A DNA stretch of 64,000 nt from assembly GCA_964482435.1 (NCBI GenBank), contig CAYZXL010000019.1:7249-71248 (forward strand), read 5' to 3'. Within the stretch, counting starts at the first letter, position 1. Each line of letters begins with the position of its first letter. Source of the DNA: CAYZXL01 sp964482435 (GTDB lineage: Bacteria; Auribacterota; JABMQX01). This document shows, one piece after another, positions 18,212 to 25,510 of the stretch. The notes under the pieces were generated by a model. The model was not told the origin of the DNA. It saw nothing but the letters and a program-made list of their open reading frames with translations, and did not search any database. Made by a program: the position numbers and the translations under genes.

Positions 18212-18892
18212 ATGCCCAACGATATGGTTCTCATCTACATCATGGGGAAGCTGTATCACGTCCCGGCGACGCTGACAATCATGAAGGCGATGGAATATGC
18301 CGGGTACAAATTCATTCGCGGATGCGGATGCCGGGGAGGAGTGTGCGGGGCGTGCGCGACGGTTTACAGACTGAGCGACAGCTACAAGATTCAGCCGGGA
18401 TTGGCCTGTCAAACGGTCGTCGAACCGAACATGTCCCTCACGCAGATTCCCTTTTTTCCGGCGAACAAGGCGATTTACTGCGTCGAGGAACTCAAGCCGG
18501 GACCGCAAACGATTTTGAGTTTGTACCCGGAGATTGCGCGGTGCGTCTGCTGCAATTCGTGCACGAAGATTTGCCCCCAGGACCTCGAGGTCATGGACTA
18601 CGTCCAGGCGGCCCTCCGGGGGGATATCGAGAAGGCTGCGAAGTTGTCTTTCGAGTGCATTATGTGCGGGCTGTGTGCCACACGCTGCCAGGGTGAGATC
18701 GTGCAGTATCACGTCGGTCTTCTTGCGAGGCGCTTGTATGCAAAATATGTGGCGCCGAGGGCTCAGCATCTGGCGGCGCGTGTGCAGGAAATCGAGCAGG
18801 GCAAATTCGACAGGGACCTGGAAGAATTGCGCGGAATGGAAAAGGCTTCGCTGAAGAAGCTGTATGGAGAGCGAGTCATCGAAGAGCAATAG
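18212..18892 (+). CDS. Fumarate reductase/succinate dehydrogenase-type iron-sulfur subunit
   Basis: A 226-residue SdhB/FrdB-like electron-transfer protein. The N-terminal plant-ferredoxin domain binds a [2Fe-2S] centre through Cys40, Cys45, Cys48 (GCRGGVCGACA) and Cys66 (GLACQT). The C-terminal domain has two cysteine clusters, CVCCNSCTKICPQ (111-123) and CIMCGLCATRC (149-159), with enough ligands for two further clusters. It passes electrons between a donor or quinone and the flavoprotein encoded 17 bases downstream. The ATG at 18212 has a GGAGG site eight bases away; the frame also offers a GTG at 18203. No membrane-anchor gene (FrdC/D) lies nearby, so the natural electron partner is unclear. 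Confidence 0.85.
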   Translation: MPNDMVLIYIMGKLYHVPATLTIMKAMEYAGYKFIRGCGCRGGVCGACATVYRLSDSYKIQPGLACQTVVEPNMSLTQIPFFPANKAIYCVEELKPGPQTILSLYPEIARCVCCNSCTKICPQDLEVMDYVQAALRGDIEKAAKLSFECIMCGLCATRCQGEIVQYHVGLLARRLYAKYVAPRAQHLAARVQEIEQGKFDRDLEELRGMEKASLKKLYGERVIEEQ

Positions 18893-18909
18893 TTGGGAGA
18901 TGATAAGCC

Positions 18910-20532
18910 ATGGCATATGAACCTTACATGAAGGAGCTTATTAAGAAGGTCGAGGCGAACCGCCGTGAACGGGTCCAGCAGGTGAAAGAAGGGAAACATT
19001 TTCCCTCCCTCTCGCCGGACGACGGGATGAAACTCATGAAGGAGTTTCACCCGGATTACAAGGAGGGGGCGAAGCGGCAGCTCGCCGTCGGCGTCAGCAA
19101 AGGGAGCATCGTCCCGAATGAGCTTGCGGACATTCTGGAGGCACGAAGCACCCTTGACTCGGAGGCGATTGACCTGTCGAAGGTGAATTACGACGTGGAC
19201 GTGCTGGTCATCGGCGGAGGAGGGGCCGGGTCGGCAGCGGCTCTCATCGCTCAGGAGAACGGCGCGAACGTTTTGATTGCGACAAAGCTGCGCCACGGCG
19301 ACTCCAACACGATGATGGCCGAAGGAGGAATCCAGGCCGCCGACAAACCCGACGATTCGCCGGCAATCCACTTCCTCGACGCGATTGGCGGCGGGCATTT
19401 CACGAACGACCCGCAGCTCGTCGCGACCCTCACGCGGAATGCTCCCTCGGTGATTCAGTGGCTGGAGAGCCTCGGAGTCACGTTTGACAAGGACCCCGAC
19501 GGAACCATGCGCACTCTTCACGGAGCGGGCACCTCCAGAAAACGGATGCATTCCGCGGGAGATATGACCGGCGCCGAGATCATGCGAACGCTGCGCGACG
19601 AAGTGAGAAACCGCGCGGACATCGAGGTGATTGAGTTTTCGCCCGCCGTCGAACTCGTCCTCGACCACGAGGGAAAGTGCGCCGGGGCAGTTCTGCACAA
19701 CTTCGAGACGGGGAACTATATGGTCGCCCGAGCCAGGACAACGATTCTCGCCACCGGTGGGATCGGCCGGCTGCACATCCAGGGTTTCCCGACGACGAAT
19801 CATTACGGAGCGACCGCCGACGGAGTCGTGGTTGGCTATCGAGCGGGAGCATCCTTGCGGTTCCTCGAGGCAACGCAGTTTCACCCGACGGGAGTGATTT
19901 TCCCCGAGCAGAACATTGGCTTGCTTATAACAGAAAAGGTCAGGGGAGCGGGTGCTCAACTCCTCAATGCAGATGGCGAGCAGTTCGTTTATCCCCTCGA
20001 GACGCGGGATGTCGAGTCCGCGGCAATCATCCGGGAGTGCTCCGTGAAAGGCAAGGGAATCAGGACTCCAACGGGCAGACTCGGCGTGTGGCTCGATTCC
20101 CCGATGATTGACATGCTGAAAGGGCCGGGGACAGTCGCTCGCGATTTTCCGGCGAAGTACCGGCAGTTCATGCGGCACCAGATTGACATATCGAAAGAGC
20201 CGATGCTCGTCTATCCGACGCTGCATTACCAGAACGGGGGCCTGAGAATCAACAAGGAGTGCGAGACGGACGTCCCGAACCTCTACGCGGCGGGCGAGGT
20301 CTCCGGCGGAATTCACGGCATAAACAGGCTGATGGGGAATTCGCTTCTGGACATCACGGTCTTCGGGCGAATCGCTGGCCGAAACGCCGCCCTCAAGGCT
20401 AAGACCACGGAACTCGGTGAGTTGACGTTGCGCCACGTCACGAAGTTTCACGAAGAGCTTGAGGGAGAGGGAGTCGGCGACGGCAGAGTCTCTCCGATCC
20501 TCCTGCCAGACTACGTTGGGAAGATAGGGTAG
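18910..20532 (+). CDS. Fumarate reductase/succinate dehydrogenase-type flavoprotein
   Basis: A 540-residue FAD protein of the SdhA/FrdA/NadB superfamily. FAD-binding VLVIGGGGAGSAAA begins only at about residue 98. Later blocks are MMAEGGIQAA, LHGAGTSRKRMHSAGDMTG, the substrate-site FHPTG, the histidine/arginine region LHYQNGGLRI, and AAGEVSGGIHGINRLMGNSL. The first 95 residues are an extra, helical and charged N-terminal region. The C-terminal helical domain of classical SdhA is mostly missing, as the chain stops soon after the FAD domain. Together with the iron-sulfur subunit it probably interconverts fumarate and succinate. L-aspartate oxidase is less likely because an iron-sulfur partner is adjacent. 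Confidence 0.85.
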   Translation: MAYEPYMKELIKKVEANRRERVQQVKEGKHFPSLSPDDGMKLMKEFHPDYKEGAKRQLAVGVSKGSIVPNELADILEARSTLDSEAIDLSKVNYDVDVLVIGGGGAGSAAALIAQENGANVLIATKLRHGDSNTMMAEGGIQAADKPDDSPAIHFLDAIGGGHFTNDPQLVATLTRNAPSVIQWLESLGVTFDKDPDGTMRTLHGAGTSRKRMHSAGDMTGAEIMRTLRDEVRNRADIEVIEFSPAVELVLDHEGKCAGAVLHNFETGNYMVARARTTILATGGIGRLHIQGFPTTNHYGATADGVVVGYRAGASLRFLEATQFHPTGVIFPEQNIGLLITEKVRGAGAQLLNADGEQFVYPLETRDVESAAIIRECSVKGKGIRTPTGRLGVWLDSPMIDMLKGPGTVARDFPAKYRQFMRHQIDISKEPMLVYPTLHYQNGGLRINKECETDVPNLYAAGEVSGGIHGINRLMGNSLLDITVFGRIAGRNAALKAKTTELGELTLRHVTKFHEELEGEGVGDGRVSPILLPDYVGKIG

Positions 20533-21209
20533 GAGCCCGTGGTCCCGGTCCCTTGCCACCGAGGGCTGCTTTTCCAGGCTTTTTCAGGAAATTCACGCGG
20601 CGGGGCGGAATCGGGATGCTCAGGCTCAGCGAGCTTGATTAACCATCCTACCCTGGGGGATTTCCCTGCCATGAACGGCGAGTCCCATGTCCGCTTTCAT
20701 TGGGGTTGACCTCCTTTCCTGGTTTGGGGCGCATGACACAGCCGCTTGGGTTGGGGGCACCGCTCCTGGTCCTGGCTGGTGACTCTCTTAGCACGCACCG
20801 GATCGGAGCGCAGCCCGGGTTCATGATGACAGTCAATCTCCCCGCCTGTTTTGTCTTCGTTGAAAATCGGGGCGACGCGGAGAGCATTCGCATCGTCTCA
20901 GGGTGAACGGACTTCATGACAGACTGCTCTGAAAATCGGCGGCACAGGGTGAACGTTCTCGTGGTCTCCGAGTGAACGGAGTTCATGACAGACTGCGGTA
21001 CGTCCCCCCGGGACGGAGCGTTTGCATCCGCCCAAAGAAATGCCTTGATTTTTGCCTCTGGGGTGTCGTATTTTTTGCGGGCAGGATCGCGCCGGACTCT
21101 GGCGGCGATCGCACGCCAAAGCTGTCTCCCGAAGAACCAACGAGGCATGACAGCGATGGGGGGACCGGTGCTCTTAACCAAGTATCGGATTGCAGAAAGG
21201 AGGGAAAGC
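20533..21209. other. Intergenic region with tandem repeat and relic-like sequence
   Basis: This 677-base gap holds a two-copy tandem repeat (20862-20998) and, on the minus strand, a 24-codon reading frame with a very strong ribosome site (20626-20700). No intact gene was recognised. It looks like the remains of an inserted element, but no transposase, integrase or reverse-transcriptase motif is left. Confidence 0.5.
20862..20998. repeat. Two-copy 69-base tandem repeat
   Basis: Two adjacent units begin with GAAAATCGG (20862 and 20931) and end with TTCATGACAGACTGC. The end segments, GTGAACGGACTTCATGACAG and GTGAACGGAGTTCATGACAG, differ at one base, while the middles are more diverged. The period is 69 bases, a multiple of three. 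A weaker partial match (TTCATGATGACAGTC) lies just before the first unit at about 20820. Confidence 0.75.
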
Positions 21210-22118
21210 ATGAAAATCTCAAAAGGGGGGAGTTTCTGGGTTATCGCTTGCGCGGCAGCGCTGCTGGCGACGCCTGCGGCATTCGGCGGTGGCGGCCAGC
21301 ATTACCCCAACGGAGCCGAGGACGCTCTGTCCGGGGCTGCACCGCCGCCCGGCTGGCACGTGGTAAACTATTTTCTGTACTACGATGCCGATGAACTCGG
21401 CACGCCTGCCGGAGCGCTCGACATTGACCTGAAAGTGTGGGCGGACGTTCTGCGGGTCATCTATTCTTCCGACAAAAAGATTCTCGGCGGCAATTACCTT
21501 GCCCACCTTTTCGTCCCATACCTGGACGCGGACTTCGACACCTTCGGATACTCCGAGTCAGGCGTGGGGGACCCGATCATTGACCCGTTCATCATCGCCT
21601 GGCACGGGCCGACGTATCACGCGGTGGCAGGGCTCGACATCTACGTGCCAATTGGCGAGTATGACGAAAACAGCCCGCTCAATCTCATCGGAAAGAATTT
21701 CTGGACCTTTGAGCCAGCGGTGGCCGTAACTGGACTTTACAAGTCGGGCTTTAGCTGGTCCTTGAAACTGATGTATGCCATCAACACCAGGAACGATGAG
21801 TACTTCAATCCGGCCATCGGCGCCAAGAGTGAGCTGAGGCCGGGGGACGAGTTCCACGTTGACTACAGCTTCGACTACGGCCTGGCAAAGAATTTCAGGC
21901 TGGGGGCTTGCGGCTACTACTACAAGCAGTTGGACGACGACGAGATTGATGGCGTGGACGTGCCCCATGAGAGGGGCGAAGCATTCGCGGTCGGGCCGGT
22001 CCTCATGTACAGTGCTTCGCCGAAACTGCATTTCGTTGCGAAGGCGCAGTTTGAGGTCGAGACCGAAAACAGGCCCGAGGGGAATGCATACTGGTTCAAA
22101 GTCATTTTCTCGTTCTAA
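21210..22118 (+). CDS. Outer-membrane SphA/MetA-type transporter-like protein
   Basis: A 302-residue protein with a signal peptide (SFWVIACAAALLATPAAFGG) and alternating polar/aromatic strands ending in WFKVIFSF, a typical outer-membrane beta-barrel C-terminus. Segments such as NYFLYYDADEL, GDPIIDPFIIAWHG, AGLDIYVPIGEYD and NFRLGACGYYYKQLDDDE match the phenol-degradation MetA/SphA family of outer-membrane proteins, thought to pass hydrophobic or aromatic compounds. The start at 21210 is fixed by AAAGGAGGG. Fifteen bases separate it from the TrpB2 gene. Substrate unknown. Confidence 0.8.
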   Translation: MKISKGGSFWVIACAAALLATPAAFGGGGQHYPNGAEDALSGAAPPPGWHVVNYFLYYDADELGTPAGALDIDLKVWADVLRVIYSSDKKILGGNYLAHLFVPYLDADFDTFGYSESGVGDPIIDPFIIAWHGPTYHAVAGLDIYVPIGEYDENSPLNLIGKNFWTFEPAVAVTGLYKSGFSWSLKLMYAINTRNDEYFNPAIGAKSELRPGDEFHVDYSFDYGLAKNFRLGACGYYYKQLDDDEIDGVDVPHERGEAFAVGPVLMYSASPKLHFVAKAQFEVETENRPEGNAYWFKVIFSF

Positions 22119-22133
22119 CAAAAGGGGGGAAAT

Positions 22134-23495
22134 ATGGCAGAAAAGAGGATAATGCTCAGCTACAACGAGATGCCCAGGCAGTGGTACAACATCGCGGCGG
22201 ACCTTCCCACTCCACTCAGCCCGCCGCTGCATCCGGGGACGCTCAAGCCCCTGGGACCGGAAGACCTGGCGCCGATTTTCCCGATGGCGCTGATCGAGCA
22301 GGAAGTCAGCACCCAGCGCTGGATTGACATTCCGGAAGAGGTGCTGGAGGTTTACAGCATATATCGTCCGACGCCGCTGGTGCGAGCGAGATTCTTAGAG
22401 CAGTATTTGGGAACGCCGGCTCGCCTCTATTTCAAGGATGAGAGCCACAGCCCGCCCGGAAGCCACAAGCCGAACACCGCCATCCCACAAGCCTACTACA
22501 ACAAACGCGAAGGCGTGAAAAGGCTTTGCACCGAAACCGGCGCGGGGCAGTGGGGAAGCGCATTAGCTTTCGGGACGAATCGCTTCGGCCTGAAATGCAC
22601 CGTGTATATGGTGCGAGTCAGCTACGAGCAGAAGCCGTACCGGAAATCTTTGATGCAAACGTGGGGAGCTGAAGTTTTCCCCAGCCCAACGGACCAAACC
22701 AACTCCGGGCGGTCAATCCGGGCTAAAGACCCCAACTCCCTCGGGAGCCTCGGCATAGCCATCAGCGAAGCTGTCGAGGACGCCGCCACGCACGCCGACG
22801 CGAAGTATTCACTCGGGAGCGTCCTGAATCACGTTCTCCTCCACCAGACCATCGTCGGTCTGGAGACCCACAAGCAGTTTGAAAAAATCGGCGAGTATCC
22901 GGACATCATCATCGGCTGTGTCGGAGGAGGGAGCAATTTCGGCGGGTTCATGATGCCCTTCATGCGAGACAAGATCGTTGACGGGAAGGACATCCGCATC
23001 ATAGCAGCGGAGCCGACGGCTTGCCCGACTCTGACAAAGGGAGTTTACAGGTACGACTTCGGCGATACGGCGAAAATGACACCTCTTCTCCTGATGTACA
23101 CACTCGGCCACACGTTCGTTCCTGCGGCGATTCATGCCGGCGGACTCAGGTATCACGGCGACGCTCCCCTCCTCTGCAAGCTCTTCAACGATGGTCTTGT
23201 GGAGGCAGTGGGTCTTCACCAGAACCCGGCCTTTGAGGCAGCAATGATTTTCGCCCGGACCGAAGGGATGATCCCCGCTCCGGAAACTGCACACGCCATC
23301 CGCGTAATGATTGACGAAGCCCTGAAATGCAAGAAGACCGGAGAGGAGAAGGTCATCGCCATCAACTACAGCGGGCACGGGTTCTTCGATCTCGCTGCCT
23401 ACGATTCATACCTCGCTGGCAAGCTCCCGGACTACGAATATCCGGAAGAGAAGATTAAAGAAGCGATGAGGGAAATTCCCGTTGTCAACGTCTGA
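22134..23495 (+). CDS. trpB: TrpB2-type tryptophan synthase beta chain
   Basis: A 453-residue PLP enzyme of the longer TrpB2 subfamily. It condenses indole with serine to make tryptophan. The PLP lysine lies in SPPGSHKPNTA, the catalytic glutamate in TETGAGQWG, the phosphate loop in CVGGGSNFGG, and the C-terminal serine region in YSGHGFFDL. TrpB2 proteins often work without a TrpA subunit, and none is encoded here. The gene follows the SphA-like outer-membrane gene by 15 bases, with GGGGGG just ahead of the ATG. A dedicated tryptophan operon is not present, so a salvage or accessory role is possible. Confidence 0.93.
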   Translation: MAEKRIMLSYNEMPRQWYNIAADLPTPLSPPLHPGTLKPLGPEDLAPIFPMALIEQEVSTQRWIDIPEEVLEVYSIYRPTPLVRARFLEQYLGTPARLYFKDESHSPPGSHKPNTAIPQAYYNKREGVKRLCTETGAGQWGSALAFGTNRFGLKCTVYMVRVSYEQKPYRKSLMQTWGAEVFPSPTDQTNSGRSIRAKDPNSLGSLGIAISEAVEDAATHADAKYSLGSVLNHVLLHQTIVGLETHKQFEKIGEYPDIIIGCVGGGSNFGGFMMPFMRDKIVDGKDIRIIAAEPTACPTLTKGVYRYDFGDTAKMTPLLLMYTLGHTFVPAAIHAGGLRYHGDAPLLCKLFNDGLVEAVGLHQNPAFEAAMIFARTEGMIPAPETAHAIRVMIDEALKCKKTGEEKVIAINYSGHGFFDLAAYDSYLAGKLPDYEYPEEKIKEAMREIPVVNV

Positions 23496-23687
23496 AGCTC
23501 GGCGCCGGAGGAAAGTCGGGCGGGATCCGTCGGAACAACGGGTTGGCTGCGAGTGCTCGGAGACGACGCTCGGCGCGGTCGACGGAGGGGCGGAGCATCT
23601 TCGCTGTGGCGCGTCACAAGCGCGTTCAGCATCCGCCGCGGTCAATTCAGCTCGTGGCCTTGGGGCTAAATGAGGTGTAGGACGGCC

Positions 23688-23876
23688 ATGACGATTGCAA
23701 AGAAAAAACTGCTGGAGCTGATACACGACCTGCCGGAGGAAGTCGAGATAGATGAGATCATGTATCGGCTCTACCTGCGGCAGAAGCTCGAAGAAGCAGA
23801 GAAAGATGTTCACGCGGGCCGGCTCACCCCCCATGAGGAGGTGGTCAAGGAGACCTCCAGGTGGCCCGAGAAATAG
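23688..23876 (+). CDS. Small antitoxin-like protein
   Basis: A 62-residue charged helical protein: KKLLELIHDLPEEVEIDEIM, then YRLYLRQKLEEAEKDVHAGR and LTPHEEVVKE. This pattern (IMYxLYxRQKxEE...D...GR..PHEEV) matches small antitoxins that sit ahead of RelE/ParE-type toxins. The frame also opens six codons earlier at 23670. A second frame starting MAREIVWT overlaps its stop, as a toxin gene would, but that frame is not a full toxin. The locus therefore looks like an orphaned or broken module. Confidence 0.65.
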   Translation: MTIAKKKLLELIHDLPEEVEIDEIMYRLYLRQKLEEAEKDVHAGRLTPHEEVVKETSRWPEK

Positions 23877-23890
23877 TGTGGACCGCGGGA

Positions 23891-23925
23891 GCCCCGAGCG
23901 CTCGGGGCGAAGTGCTTTCAGCACT
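23891..23925. repeat. Perfect palindrome and adjoining hairpin
   Basis: GCCCCGAGCGCTCGGGGC (23891-23908) is a perfect 18-base palindrome. AGTGCT-TTC-AGCACT (23911-23925) follows two bases later. They interrupt the toxin-like frame. Confidence 0.7.
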
Positions 23926-23963
23926 GAGATGTCTTTTCTCCTGCCGGGAACCTGCAGTGCGAA

Positions 23964-23999
23964 GGCGACGGGAGGACAATTATCCGGCCTCCCGTCGCC
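23964..23999 (+). terminator. Strong hairpin, probable terminator
   Basis: GGCGACGGGAGG (23964-23975) and CCTCCCGTCGCC (23988-23999) form a perfect 12-base-pair stem with a 12-base loop. The T-run after it is poor, so termination is likely but not certain. It separates the antitoxin locus from the secreted-protein gene. Confidence 0.5.
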
Positions 24000-24042
24000 A
24001 TCTTGAGCATTTGTGTAGGGGACCGGTGTCAAAGGGGTTCCG

Positions 24043-25281
24043 ATGAAGAAGACTGCTTTTTCCATTGCAGGGTTTTGCCTGGCGCTGCTCCCACAGCTCC
24101 CCGGCTGGGGAGTCGTCCTGGACTTTGCCGGCCTCGCCGGAAAGCCAGTGCCCAACGATTACGGCGGATTCAACTGGGTTGACCCTTACATGGGCAATCA
24201 GTGGACGGTCCTGCCAAATTACCCGCCCCAAAACTCTACCCCGTGTGCCGTCTTCGACTCCGGCGACACCATGTTCGAGGTCAGCACTTCCTCCGCAACG
24301 CCAATCAACTTCAAGAGCATTGACTTCGCCGGACAGGGAGGCGACACCGTCCAGTTGTTCGGTCACGGGCCGGGTGGGGAATATACCTCCGTCAACATCG
24401 TCCTGCAAGCCGGCTCCCTTTTTCACTTTGAGGAGCAGTGGCTGGGGGTAACCTCCCTGACGATTTACTTCGACTCCCTCTACCCCGGTTCCACTTCCAT
24501 AGACAATCTGACCTTTGAGCGGGCATACAAGCTCGCGACAATCTTCAAGGAGGACTTTCAGCTTTTCGACACCGACGACGACCTTCTCCAGGCCGGCTGG
24601 CAGGTCCGCCACGGACAGTATCCCGCGACCGACGGGGGAATATGGCACATCGAACGCAACACCCTCGACGGCCAGGGCGTCTTCGGCGTGTACGTCATCT
24701 CAAGCAGCGACAAGGAGGGGGAGTTCCCTTCGCCAAAGTATATGGACGAGTCTCTCATCTCCCCGGAAATAGACTGCACCGAGTTCACAGAAGTCCGCCT
24801 GGAATTTCGGCATCATGTCAGAGTCTATGCAGACAACGACTTTGGCGAGGTCTTCAACGTCCATGTCAGCAGCGACCCCTCCCACCAGAACTGGCAATCG
24901 AACAAAGTCCCTTTCCGAAACGAGGAAGACGGTGATAACCTATATCCGCAATCCATGGACCTCTCTAACCTCGCCGGCGGCAAGAAAATAAAAATCCGGT
25001 GGCGCTATACCGCCAACTTCGATTACTGGTGGGCAATTGATAACGTGAGGGTCGCCGGGCGGCCAGTCTTGAACGTCACCGGCCTTCAGGTCAATCCTGC
25101 CACCGGGGAGATGACCATTACATGGGACGCCCCGAACGGCCTTTTCGCCATAGAGGCGGACGGTGACCCTGCGTTTTCGGACCCCACGGAACTGGCGGCG
25201 GGAATTACTCAAAAACAGTGGACGGGCTACGACCCCTGGACGGGCGATGGCCGCCGTTTTTACCGCGTGAGGATGGACTGA
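24043..25281 (+). CDS. Secreted protein with MAM-like (choice-of-anchor J) domain and FYRV-type C-terminus
   Basis: A 412-residue exported protein. A signal peptide (KKTAFSIAGFCLALLPQLPG) precedes a beta-rich N-terminal domain (about 25-160, DFAGLAGKPVPNDYGGFNW). Residues about 165-340 form a jelly-roll of the kind called choice-of-anchor J/MAM-like: FKEDFQLFD, IWHIERNT, DESLISPEIDCTEFTEVRLE and YWWAIDNVRVAG. The last 65 residues (ITWDAPNGLFAIEAD...RRFYRVRMD) are a small C-terminal module shared with the giant LamG protein at 56286 and two others. It has no catalytic motif. A role in cell-surface adhesion or carbohydrate binding is inferred. Confidence 0.75.
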   Translation: MKKTAFSIAGFCLALLPQLPGWGVVLDFAGLAGKPVPNDYGGFNWVDPYMGNQWTVLPNYPPQNSTPCAVFDSGDTMFEVSTSSATPINFKSIDFAGQGGDTVQLFGHGPGGEYTSVNIVLQAGSLFHFEEQWLGVTSLTIYFDSLYPGSTSIDNLTFERAYKLATIFKEDFQLFDTDDDLLQAGWQVRHGQYPATDGGIWHIERNTLDGQGVFGVYVISSSDKEGEFPSPKYMDESLISPEIDCTEFTEVRLEFRHHVRVYADNDFGEVFNVHVSSDPSHQNWQSNKVPFRNEEDGDNLYPQSMDLSNLAGGKKIKIRWRYTANFDYWWAIDNVRVAGRPVLNVTGLQVNPATGEMTITWDAPNGLFAIEADGDPAFSDPTELAAGITQKQWTGYDPWTGDGRRFYRVRMD

Positions 25282-25372
25282 CTAAGCACGTGCTTTCATA
25301 AATGCCATGACGCGTGGGAACCCAGCGGTTGTTTTTGACACAGTCAACCCCGCATCGTCGGCAAAGGAGGTG

Positions 25373-25452
25373 TCTCGCAAAGGCGCCAAGACGCAAGGGG
25401 TCGCTGAGAATCGGACGGAGAGGATGCGTGGCGTCTTAGCGTCTTGGCGAGA
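25373..25452. repeat. Inverted dispersed intergenic repeat
   Basis: TCTCGCAAAGGCGCCAAGAC (from 25373) and the complement of GTCTTAGCGTCTTGGCGAGA (to 25452) form imperfect arms of about 22 bases around a 36-base centre. The arm text is of the CTCGC-AAAGGCGC-AAGACGC type often seen between genes in unrelated environmental bacteria. Confidence 0.6.
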
Positions 25453-25510
25453 GAAGACTGGTGACGCTCTGCAATAATACGCAACCGAATTTATGAATCG
25501 GAGCACTGAG

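Larger units (their letters stand above)
23861..24046 (+). pseudogene. Possible truncated RelE/ParE toxin remnant
   Basis: The frame starts with MAREIVWT, overlapping the antitoxin stop. That is how many ParE/RelE toxins begin and how such modules overlap. After eight residues the similarity ends, and the DNA becomes a series of hairpins (23891-23908, 23911-23925, 23964-23999). No continuation of a toxin is seen in any frame before the next gene at 24043. The match is short, so chance is possible. Confidence 0.35.

Noticed and set aside
20648..21211. 187-codon minus-strand frame containing the tandem repeat
   Set aside because: No ribosome site, composition unlike real genes, and it overlaps the start of the well-supported gene at 21210. 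The in-frame repeat is a result of the 69-base period.
23500..23660. RNase P-like phrase (GGAGGAAAGTC) after trpB
   Set aside because: Only the first few bases resemble the RNase P start. The following bases lack the conserved core and there are fewer than 200 bases before the next gene.
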